Source: Streptomyces europaeiscabiei (GTDB lineage Bacteria; Actinomycetota; Actinomycetes; Streptomycetales; Streptomycetaceae). From it: DNA of 64,000 nt. Of the stretch, positions 28,876 through 42,041 are shown piece after piece. Position numbers and translations under genes: made by a program. A model generated the notes under the pieces. It saw nothing but the letters and a program-made list of their open reading frames with translations. It was not told the origin of the DNA and ran no database searches. Numbering within the stretch: the first letter of the stretch is position 1; each line of letters begins with the position of its first letter. The stretch spans positions 1,860,001-1,924,000 of the forward strand of contig NZ_CP107841.1 of assembly GCF_036346855.1 (NCBI RefSeq), read 5' to 3'.

Positions 28876-31071
28876 TCACCCGATGTCCGGCGGATCCACC
28901 CGGATCCGCACCCGCTCGCTCTCACTCACCCCACGCGCCATCCGCGCCGCCTGCGCACTCTTCAACGCGGCGGCCAGCGCCGCCCCGCTCCCCGGCGGCA
29001 CCCGGACCAGCGCCCGCTCCCACGGCTCCCCCGCCGACGGCGCCCCTGCCCGCCGCGCCCTTTGCGCATCCGTACCCGCGACGGATCCGGTGCCGACCCC
29101 GGAGGCCGGCACCGCCATGGGCACGGGCCCCAACACCTGCGCGTCCGAAGGCAGTTCGACCGCACGCAGGAAGTCGACCACGGCCTGGGCGGCCCCGGAC
29201 ACGGCGGCCATCCGTGACACCGGCGGAAACCCCAGCTCGGCCCGCTCGGACAGTTCCCGCACCGCGTGCCCCACCGGGTCCCATCGCACGAGCGCCTGCA
29301 CGGGCCGCAGGGTCGGCTCGGCGACCACGACGACCGTGCCGCCCACCCCCTGGTTCCGTACCAGCGCCGCGGCGCCGATCCACCGCCGCAGCGCCTCCTC
29401 CCCGGCCCGCAGATCGGGCCGCCCGAGCATGGCCCACCCGTCGAGCAGCAGGGCGGCCGCGTACCCGCCCTCGGCGACCGGCTCGGCCCCCGGCGTACTC
29501 ACGACCAGCGCGGGCGTCCCCGGCACGGTGTCCAGCACATGTTCCCGCCCGGAGGTCCGCACGGGCACGGCGGGAAAGGCCCGCCCCAGTTCCTCCGCGG
29601 TCCGCCGCGCCCCCACGACCTGCGCCCGGAGCCGGTAGCCCCCGCACTCGGGGCAGTGCCAGCCGGCCTCCTCCCGCCCGCACCACCCGCACAGCAGTGC
29701 CCCGGCGCCGTCCCGCGCCTCCAACGGCCCCGCACAGTGCCGGCATCGCGCGGGCTCCCGGCACCGCGCGCAGGCCATCCGCGGTACGTACCCCCGCCGA
29801 GGCACCTGCACGAGCACGGGTCCGTCCCTGAGGCCGTCCCGCGCGACCTGCCAGGCGAGGCTGGGCAGCCGTGCCGCCCGAGCCGCCTCGTCCCGCGCGA
29901 GCTCCCCGTCCCCCACGGTCCGCACCAGCGGCGCGGCGGCCCGTACCTGCTCCCGCCCGGCCACGATCGGCGCGGCCCACCCGCTCTCGACGAGCTGGGC
30001 GGCCTCGACCGTGCAACTCCAACTCCCCAGCAGGAAAGCGCACTTGTCCCGAGAGGCCCGCAGCTCCAGCACCTCTCGCACATGCGGGAAGGGAGCGTTG
30101 TCGTCGCTGTGACTGGCGTCGCCGTCGTCCCAGACGACGACCAGCCCCAAATCCCGCACCGGCGCGAACATGGCCGCCCGCGTCCCGACCACGGCCCGTA
30201 CGGCCCCCCGCCGCACGGCCAGCCACTCCCGGTACCGCCGCTCCTGCCCGGCGTCGGCGGTCAGCAGCGCGTGGCGACCCTCCCCCAGCAGCTCCCCGAG
30301 CGCCTCGTCGACCCGGGCGGCCGGCCGCCCGGCCGGTACGACGACGAGCGCCCCCCGCCCGGAGGCAAGCGTCGCCTGCACGGCCCGCGCGATCTCCTCG
30401 GCCCAATCCGGTCCCGGCAGCGCGGTCCACACTGCCCTGGGCGCACCCCCATCGGCCAGCGCACGCAGGAAGTCCGCACCTCGCCCGTACCGCGACCACG
30501 ATCCGGGCTCGGGCGCGACCGGAGGCTGCGCCCGCCCCTCCATCTCCACGGCCTCCGCCCGAGCATGCCGAGGGGGAACGGCCAGCTGCAGCACGTCCGC
30601 GAGACTCCCCGCGTACCGGTCCGCCACGGCCCGCGCCAGCCCCAACAGCTCGGGGCCGAGCACCGGCTCCGGCGAGACGACCTGCGCGAGCGCGGCCAGG
30701 GGTCCGGAGTAGTCCGATTCAGCGACCCGCTCGACGAGGAACCCGTCGATCAGCGCGCCCCCTTCGCGCCGCCCTTCCCTGACATTGCGCCCCCCGGCCC
30801 CGAACCGGACCCGGACCCGGACCCCGGGCTGAGCGACGGCGTCCAGCTCCTCCGGCACCGCATAGTCGAAGTACCGGTCGAGATGCAGCACGCCCTTGTC
30901 GACGAGCACCCGGGCGACCGGCAGCTCCTTCGCCAGCGCAGCCCCCCGCCAGGTCCGCGGCTTGGCCCGCGGCACCTTGGCCTTCCGTACCGCCTCCCGT
31001 ACGAGCGCGAGCTGCTCCGGCACCGCGTCCCCCGCCGCGCCGCCGCCCCTCGTCCCGTCCTCGCTGCTCAC
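28876..31071 (-). CDS. priA: PriA-like primosomal protein N' lacking ATPase motifs
   Basis: This 731-residue homologue of the replication-restart protein PriA keeps the N-terminal DNA-binding domain (about 50-160) and the zinc-binding cysteines. At least eight cysteines lie between CARCREPARCRHC and WHCPECGGY. The Walker A that should read GVTGSGKTE is here TALPGPDWAEE, and the DEEH motif is WDDGDAS, so the helicase ATPase is not expected to work. Actinobacterial PriA proteins generally show this loss. The role is probably primosome recruitment without unwinding. It is convergent with the upstream-strand gene and precedes no obvious operon partner; metK lies on the same strand upstream. Confidence 0.9.
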   Translation of the reverse strand: MSSEDGTRGGGAAGDAVPEQLALVREAVRKAKVPRAKPRTWRGAALAKELPVARVLVDKGVLHLDRYFDYAVPEELDAVAQPGVRVRVRFGAGGRNVREGRREGGALIDGFLVERVAESDYSGPLAALAQVVSPEPVLGPELLGLARAVADRYAGSLADVLQLAVPPRHARAEAVEMEGRAQPPVAPEPGSWSRYGRGADFLRALADGGAPRAVWTALPGPDWAEEIARAVQATLASGRGALVVVPAGRPAARVDEALGELLGEGRHALLTADAGQERRYREWLAVRRGAVRAVVGTRAAMFAPVRDLGLVVVWDDGDASHSDDNAPFPHVREVLELRASRDKCAFLLGSWSCTVEAAQLVESGWAAPIVAGREQVRAAAPLVRTVGDGELARDEAARAARLPSLAWQVARDGLRDGPVLVQVPRRGYVPRMACARCREPARCRHCAGPLEARDGAGALLCGWCGREEAGWHCPECGGYRLRAQVVGARRTAEELGRAFPAVPVRTSGREHVLDTVPGTPALVVSTPGAEPVAEGGYAAALLLDGWAMLGRPDLRAGEEALRRWIGAAALVRNQGVGGTVVVVAEPTLRPVQALVRWDPVGHAVRELSERAELGFPPVSRMAAVSGAAQAVVDFLRAVELPSDAQVLGPVPMAVPASGVGTGSVAGTDAQRARRAGAPSAGEPWERALVRVPPGSGAALAAALKSAQAARMARGVSESERVRIRVDPPDIG

Positions 31072-31182
31072 GCTTGCATTCTTCCAAACGCCACTGACAA
31101 CCGACGCCGCCCGCGATCACTGAACCGAGAGCCCGGAACAGAAGGCACAGAGCTGAGGGCACAGAGCTGGGAGCACAGAACG

Positions 31183-31220
31183 ACGAGGCCCGGCGTCCCC
31201 AAGGGGACGCCGGGCCTCGT
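31183..31220. terminator. Terminator hairpin downstream of metK
   Basis: A perfect 18-bp stem (31183-31200 with 31203-31220) and a two-base AA turn, with GC-rich arms ACGAGGCCCGGCGTCCCC. It lies between the metK stop (31245) and the priA start, so it ends metK transcription. Confidence 0.8.
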
Positions 31221-31244
31221 CGGAGAACCGAGGAGCCGCGGGCC

Positions 31245-32453
31245 TTACAGCCCCGCGGCCTTGCGCAGCGCCTCGACCCGGTCCGTGCGCTCCCAGGTGA
31301 AGTCGGGGAGCTCACGGCCGAAGTGACCGTACGCGGCGGTCTGACCGTAGATGGGGCGGAGGAGGTCGAGGTCGCGGATGATGGCGGCCGGGCGGAGGTC
31401 GAAGACCTCGTCGATGGCCTTCTCGATCCGGTCGGTGTCGACCTTGGCCGTGCCGAAGGTCTCGACGAAGAGACCGACGGGCTCGGCCTTGCCGATGGCG
31501 TACGCCACCTGGACCTCGCAGCGGGAGGCGAGGCCCGCCGCGACGACGTTCTTGGCGACCCAGCGCATCGCGTACGCGGCGGAGCGGTCGACCTTGGACG
31601 GGTCCTTGCCGGAGAAGGCACCGCCGCCATGGCGGGCCATACCGCCGTAGGTGTCGATGATGATCTTGCGGCCGGTGAGGCCGGCGTCGCCCATCGGGCC
31701 GCCGATCTCGAAGCGGCCGGTCGGGTTGACCAGCAGGCGGTAGCCCTCGGTGTCCAGCTTGATCCCGTCGTCCAGGAGAGCCTTCAGCTCCGGCTCCACC
31801 ACGAACTCGCGGATGTCGGGGGCGAGGAGGGACTCCAGGTCGATGTCGCTCGCGTGCTGCGAGGAGACGACGACCGTGTCCAGGCGGACCGCCTTGTCAC
31901 CGTCGTACTCGATGGTGACCTGGGTCTTTCCGTCGGGACGCAGGTAGGGGATCGTGCCGTTCTTGCGGACGTCCGACAGGCGCTTCGACAGACGGTGCGC
32001 CAGGAAGATCGGCAGCGGCATCAGCGTCGGCGTCTCGTCGGAGGCGTACCCGAACATCAGGCCCTGGTCGCCCGCGCCCTGGCGGTCCAGCTCGTCCTCG
32101 TCACCCTCGACCCGGGACTCGTACGCGGTGTCGACACCCTGCGCGATGTCCGGGGACTGCGCGCCGATCGACACCGACACACCGCAGGAGGCTCCGTCGA
32201 AGCCCTTCTTCGACGAGTCGTAGCCGATGTCCAGGATGGTGTCGCGCACCAGCTGGGCGATCGGCGCGTACGCCTTGGTCGTGACCTCGCCGGCCACGTG
32301 CACCAGGCCGGTCGTGATGAGCGTCTCCACTGCGACACGGGACGTGGGGTCCTCGCGCAGGAGCGCATCGAGAATGGCATCGCTGATCTGGTCAGCGATC
32401 TTGTCGGGGTGACCCTCGGTCACAGACTCCGAGGTGAACAGACGACGGGACAC
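31245..32453 (-). CDS. metK: S-adenosylmethionine synthetase
   Basis: This 402-residue enzyme makes SAM from methionine and ATP. Conserved motifs are [14 protein letters not shown] (ATP and metal site), [12 protein letters not shown], and [18 protein letters not shown]. It is full length. The start [18 protein letters not shown] is the standard one. It is transcribed separately from coaBC, with a 240-base spacer in which I find no recognisable SAM riboswitch. Confidence 0.97.
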   Translation of the reverse strand: MSRRLFTSESVTEGHPDKIADQISDAILDALLREDPTSRVAVETLITTGLVHVAGEVTTKAYAPIAQLVRDTILDIGYDSSKKGFDGASCGVSVSIGAQSPDIAQGVDTAYESRVEGDEDELDRQGAGDQGLMFGYASDETPTLMPLPIFLAHRLSKRLSDVRKNGTIPYLRPDGKTQVTIEYDGDKAVRLDTVVVSSQHASDIDLESLLAPDIREFVVEPELKALLDDGIKLDTEGYRLLVNPTGRFEIGGPMGDAGLTGRKIIIDTYGGMARHGGGAFSGKDPSKVDRSAAYAMRWVAKNVVAAGLASRCEVQVAYAIGKAEPVGLFVETFGTAKVDTDRIEKAIDEVFDLRPAAIIRDLDLLRPIYGQTAAYGHFGRELPDFTWERTDRVEALRKAAGL

Positions 32454-32693
32454 AACGCTCCCTGGGGTTGCAGCGGCTGCTGGCTGATCATTGGCGGACG
32501 TGCTCGGGGGCTGCGCCCGGCGTCGTCCGAGAACAGTTTATCGGTCGGGCTCGGCCGCGGGCCCACCTGTCTCGCCTCTCGGGAGCTCTGTGACCTGCGG
32601 CACGTGCATTCTGCCCAAAGGCTGTCGCTGTCCGCCAGGGTCGCCACACCCCAATGTGCGAGGTTCGGCTCAGACGTGACGCGAATGGCAGCG

Positions 32694-33896
32694 TCAGTCG
32701 AGCCGGCTCACGACCAGGTCCCACACCGTTTCGGCCAGGGCCTCCTTCGGGCCGTACGGCACCGGCGTCTCGCTCCCGTCGGCTCCCAGCACCATGGCCT
32801 CGTTCTCCTCGGAACCGAAGGTCTTGCGCTCCCCCACCTCGTTCACCACCAGCAGATCGCACCCCTTGCGTGCCAGCTTGGCGCGGCCGTTGGCGAGGAC
32901 GTCGTCGGTCTCCGCGGCGAAGCCGACGACCACCTGTCCGGGGCGGGGGCGGTCCGCCGAGATCTCCGCGAGGATGTCCGGATTACGCACCAGGACGATG
33001 GGCGCGGGCTCCTGGCCGTCCTTCTTCTTGATCTTCCCGGCGGCGTACGTGTCGGGTCGGAAGTCCGCCACCGCCGCCGCCATCACCACGACGTCCGCGT
33101 CCGGCGCCGCCTTGAGCACCGCCTCGCGCAGCTGGACCGCCGTGCCGATCCGTACGACGTCCACGCCCGCGGGGTCCGGCAGCCCGGTGTTGGCTTCGAT
33201 CAGCGTGACCCGGGCGCCCCGGGCGGCGGCCGTACGGGCCAGCGCGTAGCCCTGCTTGCCGGAGGAACGGTTGCCGAGGAAGCGGACCGGGTCGAGGGGC
33301 TCACGTGTGCCGCCGGCGGTGACGACGACGTGGCGGCCGACGAGGTCCGGCTCGGTGACGCCCCGGGCCAGCACCCGGCGGCAGACCTCGAAGATCTCCG
33401 CGGGGTCCGGCAGCCGTCCCTTGCCGGTGTCGACGCCGGTCAGCCGGCCCACGGCGGGGTCGATGACGAGGGCGCCGCGGCGGCGCAGCGTCGCCACGTT
33501 CTCCTGGGTGGCCGGGTGTTCCCACATCTCGGTGTGCATGGCGGGGGCGAAGACGACGGGGCAGCGTGCGGTGAGGAGGGTGTTCGTGAGGAGGTCGTCG
33601 GCCAGGCCGTGGGCGGCCTTGGCCAGCATGTCGGCGGTCGCCGGGGCCACGACCACCAGGTCGGCCTCCTGCCCGATACGGACGTGCGGCACCTCGTGGA
33701 CGCTCTCCCAGACCTCGGTGGAGACCGGGTGGCCGGAGAGCGCGGACCAGGTGGCGGCGCCGACGAAGTGCAGCGCGGAGTCGGTCGGCACGACCCGTAC
33801 GTCGTGCCCGGACTCGGTCAGCCGACGCAGCAGCTCGCACGCCTTGTAGGCGGCGATCCCCCCGCTGACACCCAGAACGACCTTCGGCTTGCCCAC
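32694..33896 (-). CDS. coaBC: Bifunctional phosphopantothenoylcysteine decarboxylase / synthase
   Basis: This 400-residue enzyme carries out two steps of CoA synthesis. The N-terminal flavin decarboxylase (CoaC) begins VVLGVSGGIAAYKACELL and contains APAMHTEMWEHPAT. The C-terminal synthetase (CoaB, about 190-400) includes VTAGGTREPLDPVRFLGNRSSGK and AAAVADFRP. The GTG at 33896 is used because GGGGAGG lies four bases upstream. It is downstream of rpoZ and separated from it by a strong hairpin. Confidence 0.94.
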   Translation of the reverse strand: MGKPKVVLGVSGGIAAYKACELLRRLTESGHDVRVVPTDSALHFVGAATWSALSGHPVSTEVWESVHEVPHVRIGQEADLVVVAPATADMLAKAAHGLADDLLTNTLLTARCPVVFAPAMHTEMWEHPATQENVATLRRRGALVIDPAVGRLTGVDTGKGRLPDPAEIFEVCRRVLARGVTEPDLVGRHVVVTAGGTREPLDPVRFLGNRSSGKQGYALARTAAARGARVTLIEANTGLPDPAGVDVVRIGTAVQLREAVLKAAPDADVVVMAAAVADFRPDTYAAGKIKKKDGQEPAPIVLVRNPDILAEISADRPRPGQVVVGFAAETDDVLANGRAKLARKGCDLLVVNEVGERKTFGSEENEAMVLGADGSETPVPYGPKEALAETVWDLVVSRLD

Positions 33897-33973
33897 CGTG
33901 CCTCCCCGCACTCGGAAACGTACAACTCCATGCTGCCTCACGCCTGGGGACGACCACCGTGCCCCCGAGCACA

Positions 33974-34008
33974 CCACAGGCCCGGCAGTCGCGCTGCCGG
34001 GCCTGTGG
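33974..34008. terminator. Hairpin between rpoZ and coaBC
   Basis: CCACAGGCCCGGCAG, loop TCGCG, CTGCCGGGCCTGTGG: a perfect 15-bp stem. On the transcribed (minus) strand no T-run follows; five T residues lie just before it. It probably limits read-through from gmk-rpoZ into coaBC. Confidence 0.7.
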
Positions 34009-34037
34009 AAAAACCTACCGCGATCTGCAGACAGGAC

Positions 34038-34307
34038 TTACGCGGGGCCCTCGACGGCCTCGGACGTCAGCAGACCCGCGTTGATCTCGCGCAGGGCGAT
34101 CGAGAGCGGCTTCTCGTGGACGTGGGTGTCGACGAGAGGACCGACGTACTCGAGGAGACCCTCGCCGAGCTGCGAGTAGTACGCGTTGATCTGGCGAGCA
34201 CGCTTGGCCGCGTAGATCACGAGGCTGTACTTCGAGTCAGTGGCCTCGAGGAGCTCGTCGATCGGCGGGTTGATGATGCCCTCGGGCGCGGAGATGGAAG
34301 AGGACAC
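34038..34307 (-). CDS. rpoZ: RNA polymerase omega subunit
   Basis: This 89-residue omega subunit helps assemble beta' into RNA polymerase. The conserved core is [19 protein letters not shown] followed by [12 protein letters not shown]. The C-terminal half ([18 protein letters not shown]) is the actinobacterial version. It follows gmk on the same strand. Confidence 0.96.
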   Translation of the reverse strand: MSSSISAPEGIINPPIDELLEATDSKYSLVIYAAKRARQINAYYSQLGEGLLEYVGPLVDTHVHEKPLSIALREINAGLLTSEAVEGPA

Positions 34308-34341
34308 GCTCTACCTTCCGATGGATGGGAAAAGATCGGTC

Positions 34342-34375
34342 GTGATCACAGAAAACGGACAGAACCCGTGATCAC
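34342..34375. repeat. Two GTGATCAC palindromes, 26 bp apart
   Basis: Identical self-complementary octamers at 34342-34349 and 34368-34375 sit between rpoZ and gmk; the second overlaps the gmk stop codon. They may be a small regulator site for rpoZ, or chance. Confidence 0.4.
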
Positions 34376-34929
34376 ACAACATCCATCAAGGCTAGCAGCT
34401 CGCGGGCCACGTCCTCGACGGAGGTGTTGACCAGGGTCACGTCGAACTCGGGCTCGGCCGCCAGCTCGATCTTGGCCGCCTCCAGGCGGCGCTCGATCAC
34501 CTCGGGCGGTTCGGTGCCCCGCCCGGTGAGTCTGCGCACCAGTTCCTCCCAGGAGGGAGGAGCCAGGAACACCAGCTGGGCATCCGACATGGTCTCGCGG
34601 ACCTGCCGTGCACCCTGGAGGTCGATCTCCAGCAGGACCGGCTCGCCCCGCTCCAGACGTTCGAGCACGGCGGCCCGGGGAGTGCCGTAGCGGTTGCCGG
34701 CGAACTCGGCCCACTCCAGCAGTTCGCTGTTGGCGATCAGCTTGTCCATCTCCTCGTCGGTGACGAAGAAGTAGTGGACTCCGTCCCGCTCGCCGGGGCG
34801 CGGCTTGCGGGTTGTCGCCGACACCGAGAGCCAGACCTCGGGGTGTGCCTTGCGCATATGAGCGACGACCGTGCTCTTGCCGACCCCGGAGGGGCCGGAG
34901 AGCACGGTCAGCCGCGGACGTTCACTCAT
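34372..34929 (-). CDS. gmk: Guanylate kinase
   Basis: This 185-residue enzyme phosphorylates GMP to GDP. P-loop [13 protein letters not shown], the GMP-binding segment [21 protein letters not shown] and [12 protein letters not shown] are all present. Length is standard. It lies between sIHF and rpoZ, the conserved actinobacterial order. Confidence 0.97.
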   Translation of the reverse strand: MSERPRLTVLSGPSGVGKSTVVAHMRKAHPEVWLSVSATTRKPRPGERDGVHYFFVTDEEMDKLIANSELLEWAEFAGNRYGTPRAAVLERLERGEPVLLEIDLQGARQVRETMSDAQLVFLAPPSWEELVRRLTGRGTEPPEVIERRLEAAKIELAAEPEFDVTLVNTSVEDVARELLALMDVV

Positions 34930-34989
34930 GCAGCGATTATTCCAGCAATCCCGGAGTGTCCGGGACTCCCTTCCCGGCGGTAGCCGGGA

Positions 34990-35313
34990 TCAGGAACCGG
35001 TGCTGCCGAACTCACGCTCCAGGGAAGCGATCTGGTTGGAACCGAGGCCGCGTACACGACGGCTCTCGGAGATACCCAGTCGCTCCATGATCTGCTTGGC
35101 GCGGACCTTGCCCACGCCAGGCAGTGACTCGAGCAGAGCGGAGACCTTCATCTTGCCGATGACGTCGTTCTCCTGTCCCTGCTTGATGACCTCATGCAGG
35201 GAGGCGCCGGAGTGCTTGAGTCGATTCTTGACCTCGGCCCGCTCCCGGCGAGCCGCGGCGGCCTTTTCGAGCGCGGCTGCGCGCTGTTCAGGGGTAAGGG
35301 GCGGAAGAGCCAC
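34990..35313 (-). CDS. sihF: Streptomyces integration host factor (sIHF)
   Basis: This 107-residue nucleoid-associated protein bends and compacts DNA; it belongs to the actinobacterial mIHF/sIHF family, unrelated to E. coli IHF. A long basic helix (AAALEKAAAARRERAEVKN) is followed by a helix-two-turns-helix domain with VSALLESLPGVGKVRAKQ and GISESRRVRGLGSNQ. The GTG at 35313 has GAGGTGA seven bases upstream and gives the family's usual length; the open frame continues upstream without support. It is located between pyrF and gmk, as in other actinomycetes. Confidence 0.94.
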   Translation of the reverse strand: MALPPLTPEQRAAALEKAAAARRERAEVKNRLKHSGASLHEVIKQGQENDVIGKMKVSALLESLPGVGKVRAKQIMERLGISESRRVRGLGSNQIASLEREFGSTGS

Positions 35314-35579
35314 GCCTACGTCACCTCGGATGTCGAACTGTCGGATACGGACCGGTGAGGAACCTAGTCGCCCCACACCTGGGGTGCCACGAGCAACACG
35401 CTTGCCCGTTCACCCTGCTCGGAGACTAGCGGCCAACTCCGCCAGAGTCAGCGAGAACAGCGGAAAAGTCCTGGTCAGCCTCCATGGAGTCGGACATAAG
35501 CCGCATAGTGCCCCGGATTTGAGAATGTATTCAGACTCAAGCCGTCCGGGAACCGCCCCGCGGGCACTCATCGGAGCTC

Positions 35580-36419
35580 TCAGGCTGTCGCCGTCGCGGT
35601 TCGGATCTCGTCCGCGAAACGATCCGACGCGTCACGCAGTGCGACGACGTCGGGACCGTGACGAAGGACACCTCGGCTGACGTTCGGGACCACATTGCGC
35701 ACAGCGGTCCCGAAGGCCTCCGGCAGATCGGCCGGCGTCGCTCCCTGGGCACCGATCCCGGGGGCGAGGAGAGGTCCGTTGATGTCCAGGTCGTAGGACG
35801 AGAGGTCACCCAGCGTGGCACCGACGACGGCGCCGAAGGACCCCAGGGGCGCCTCTCCCGCGTTCTCGGCCGCCAGGTGCGCCAGCATGGTCGCCCCGAC
35901 GTTGCGGCCGTCGCTCCGTACCGCGTGCTGCACCTCGCCGCCCTCCGGGTTGGAGGTGAGCGCCAGCACGAACAGTCCGGCCCCGCTCTCACGCGCCAGG
36001 TCGACGGCGGGCTTCAGGGAGCCGTAGCCCAGGTACGGCGAGACCGTCAACGCGTCCGAGAACAGGGGTGCGTCCTTGTGCAGGAAGGTCTCGGCGTACG
36101 CGGCCATGGTGGAGCCGATGTCGCCGCGCTTGGCGTCCATGACCACCAGCGCGCCGGCCGCCCGCGCCTCCTGGACCGACTTCTCCAGTACGGCGATGCC
36201 ACGGGACCCGAAGCGCTCGAAGAACGCGCTCTGCGGCTTGAGGACGGCCACCCGGTCGGCCAACGCGTCCACGACCGTGCGGCTGAAGCGCTCAAGGCCC
36301 CCGACGTCGTCGCCCAGGCCCCAGTCGGCGAGCAGGGAGGCGTGCGGGTCGATGCCCACGCAGAGCGGCCCGCGCTCGTCCATGGCACGGCGCAGCCGCG
36401 CGCCGAAGGGCTCGGTCAT
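35580..36419 (-). CDS. pyrF: Orotidine 5'-phosphate decarboxylase (class 2)
   Basis: This 279-residue enzyme catalyses the last step of UMP synthesis. The catalytic motif is VMDAKRGDIGST (Lys and Asp). Substrate segments include CVGIDPHASLLADWG and VLKPQSAFFERFG. The ATG overlaps the pyrD stop (ATGA), so the genes are translationally coupled. It ends the pyr operon. Confidence 0.96.
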   Translation of the reverse strand: MTEPFGARLRRAMDERGPLCVGIDPHASLLADWGLGDDVGGLERFSRTVVDALADRVAVLKPQSAFFERFGSRGIAVLEKSVQEARAAGALVVMDAKRGDIGSTMAAYAETFLHKDAPLFSDALTVSPYLGYGSLKPAVDLARESGAGLFVLALTSNPEGGEVQHAVRSDGRNVGATMLAHLAAENAGEAPLGSFGAVVGATLGDLSSYDLDINGPLLAPGIGAQGATPADLPEAFGTAVRNVVPNVSRGVLRHGPDVVALRDASDRFADEIRTATATA

Positions 36420-37522
36420 ACCGTCTTCCTCACGTCGGCGCCGACCGCGTCGGCGAGGGTGGCGTACGGGCTCGAACGCAGGCATGCGGCGAGGCCCTTG
36501 TGGAGGGTGCGCGCCCAGAAGGGGCCCTCGTAGATGAAGGCGCTGTAGCCCTGGACCAGCGTGGCACCCGCCAGGATGCGCTGCCAGGCGTCCTCGGCGT
36601 CGCCGATGCCGCCGACGCCCACCAGCGTGATCCGGTCGCCCACGCGCGCGTAGAGGCGGCGCAGGACCGCGAGGGAGCGGTCCCTGACGGGGGCGCCGGA
36701 GAGACCGCCCGTCTCCTTCACGAGGGAGGGTTCGGATGTCAGACCGAGGCCCTCGCGCGCGATGGTGGTGTTCGTGGCGATGATCCCGTCCAGGCCCAGC
36801 TCCAGGGCGAGGTCGGCGACGGCGTCGATGTCCTCGTCGGCGAGGTCCGGCGCGATCTTCACCAGCAGCGGCACCCGGCGGGTGCGGACCGTGCGGTCGG
36901 CGGCCTCGCGCACGGCGGTGAGCAGGGGCCGCAGCGCCTCGGTGGCCTGGAGGTTGCGCAGGCCGGGCGTGTTGGGCGAGGAGACGTTGACGACCAGGTA
37001 GTCGGCGTACGGCGCGAGGCGCTCGGTGGACTTCACGTAGTCCGCGGCTGCCTCGTCCTCCGGGACGACCTTGGTCTTGCCGATGTTGACGCCCACGACC
37101 GTCCTGAAGACGGGCGTACGGGAGGCCAGCCGCGCGGCGACGGCGAGCGAGCCCTCGTTGTTGAAGCCCATGCGGTTGATCAGCGCGCGGTCGGCGACCA
37201 GGCGGAACAGCCGCTTCCTGGGGTTGCCGGGCTGTGCCTCGCCCGTCACCGTGCCGATCTCGATGTGGTCGAAGCCGAGCATCGACATCCCGTCGATCGC
37301 GACGGCGTTCTTGTCGAAGCCGGCGGCCAGCCCGAACGGGCCGTGCATGCGCAGTCCGAACGCCTCGGTGCGCAGTTCCTCGTGGCGGGGCGCCAGCGCG
37401 GCGGCCACGAAGGTGCGCAGGACGGGGATGCGGACGGCGCGGCGGATCCAGCGGAAGGCCAGGTGATGGGCGTCTTCCGGGTCCATCCGTTTGAAAACCA
37501 GACGGAAGAAAAGCTTGTACAT
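36416..37522 (-). CDS. pyrD: Dihydroorotate dehydrogenase (quinone, class 2)
   Basis: This 368-residue membrane-associated FMN enzyme oxidises dihydroorotate and passes electrons to quinone. The N-terminal helix (about 1-35) is the class 2 membrane anchor. Substrate and FMN segments: [37 protein letters not shown] and [14 protein letters not shown] with its catalytic Ser. It is separated from carB by tandem hairpins. Confidence 0.96.
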   Translation of the reverse strand: MYKLFFRLVFKRMDPEDAHHLAFRWIRRAVRIPVLRTFVAAALAPRHEELRTEAFGLRMHGPFGLAAGFDKNAVAIDGMSMLGFDHIEIGTVTGEAQPGNPRKRLFRLVADRALINRMGFNNEGSLAVAARLASRTPVFRTVVGVNIGKTKVVPEDEAAADYVKSTERLAPYADYLVVNVSSPNTPGLRNLQATEALRPLLTAVREAADRTVRTRRVPLLVKIAPDLADEDIDAVADLALELGLDGIIATNTTIAREGLGLTSEPSLVKETGGLSGAPVRDRSLAVLRRLYARVGDRITLVGVGGIGDAEDAWQRILAGATLVQGYSAFIYEGPFWARTLHKGLAACLRSSPYATLADAVGADVRKTV

Positions 37523-37560
37523 GAGTCGGTGTCCTCTTGAAGCCTCGTGGGTCCCACGAA

Positions 37561-37590
37561 GAGGGGGACACCGTTTCCGGTGTCCCCCTC
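37561..37590. terminator. Hairpin between carB and pyrD
   Basis: GAGGGGGACACCG, loop TTTC, CGGTGTCCCCCTC: a perfect 13-bp stem just after the carB stop. On the minus strand a second short dyad (CGTGGGACCCACG) follows directly. It may be a partial terminator or an mRNA-stability element within the operon. Confidence 0.65.
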
Positions 37591-37597
37591 AGGGCTG

Positions 37598-40898
<3,301 letters not shown>

Positions 40899-40906
<8 letters not shown>

Positions 40907-42041
40907 GCTGGCCCTCCATCAGGGATACGAAGCGGTCGAACAGGTAGGCGGCGTCGTGCGGGCCCGCTGCCGCTTCGGGGTGGTACTGGACGCTGAAGGC
41001 GGGGCGGTCCAGGAGCTGGAGCCCCTCGACCACGTTGTCGTTGAGGCACACGTGGGAGACCTCGGCGCGGCCGTAGGGCGTCTCGGAGACCTGGTCGAGC
41101 GGGGCGTCGACGGCGAAGCCGTGGTTGTGCGCGGTGACCTCGACCTTGCCGGTCGTACGGTCCTGCACCGGCTGGTTGATGCCGCGGTGGCCGTACTTCA
41201 GCTTGTAGGTGCCGAAGCCGAGCGCTCGGCCCAGGATCTGGTTGCCGAAGCAGATGCCGAAGAGCGGGGTGGAACGCTCCAGGACGGCCCGCATGACGGA
41301 GACGGGGTGGTCGGCGGTGGCCGGGTCGCCCGGACCGTTGGAGAAGAACACGCCGTCGGGGTTCACGGCGTACACGTCCTCGACCGTCGCCGTGGCCGGG
41401 AGCACGTGCACCTCTATGCCCCGCTCGGCCATGCGGTGCGGGGTCATGCCCTTGATGCCGAGGTCGACGGCGGCGACGGTGAACTTCTTGGTGCCGATCG
41501 CCGGGACGACGTACGTCTCCTTGGTGGCGACCTCGGCGGAGAGGTTCGCGCCCTTCATCTCGGGGGCCTGGCGGACCTCGGTGAGCATGGTGCCGTCGTC
41601 GGGCAGCGCGTTGCCGGAGAAGATGCCGACGCGCATGGCGCCGCGCTCGCGCAGATGGCGGGTGAGGGCCCGGGTGTCGATGCCGCTGATGCCGACGACC
41701 CCCTGCTGCGCCAGTTCCTCGTCCAGCGAGCGCCGGGAGCGCCAGTTGGAGGGCACGCGCGCGGGGTCGCGTACGACGTACCCGGAGACCCAGATCCTTC
41801 CGGACTCGGGGTCCTCGTCGTTGATTCCCGTGTTGCCGATGTGCGGGGCGGTCATGACGACGACCTGGCGGTGGTACGACGGGTCGGTGAGGGTCTCCTG
41901 GTAGCCGGTCATCCCGGTGGAGAACACGGCTTCGCCGAAGGTCACCCCCACGGCCCCGTAGGCGCGGCCGCGGAAGATCCGGCCGTCCTCCAGGACGAGT
42001 ACGGCGGGAACCCTGGTGGCTCCCCGGGTGGAGGTCGTCAT
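40899..42041 (-). CDS. carA: Carbamoyl-phosphate synthase small subunit
   Basis: This 380-residue glutaminase subunit delivers ammonia to CarB. The C-terminal class I amidotransferase domain has the nucleophile motif [12 protein letters not shown] and the His-Glu pair in [12 protein letters not shown]. The N-terminal half (to about 150) is the CarA-specific domain. The ATG overlaps the stop of the small membrane gene upstream (ATGA) and carA overlaps carB: tight coupling. Confidence 0.97.

Noticed and set aside
32454..32693. Possible SAM riboswitch in front of metK
   Set aside because: I looked for SAM riboswitch-like helices and conserved loops on the minus strand and could not recognise any class.
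33974..34008. Plus-strand terminator with A-run after the stem
   Set aside because: The five A residues are on the wrong side for a plus-strand transcript; it is kept only as a minus-strand hairpin between rpoZ and coaBC.
31323..34430. A 1035-residue plus-strand frame opposite metK, coaBC and rpoZ
   Set aside because: Antisense shadow of three conserved genes; no ribosome binding site and no homology features.
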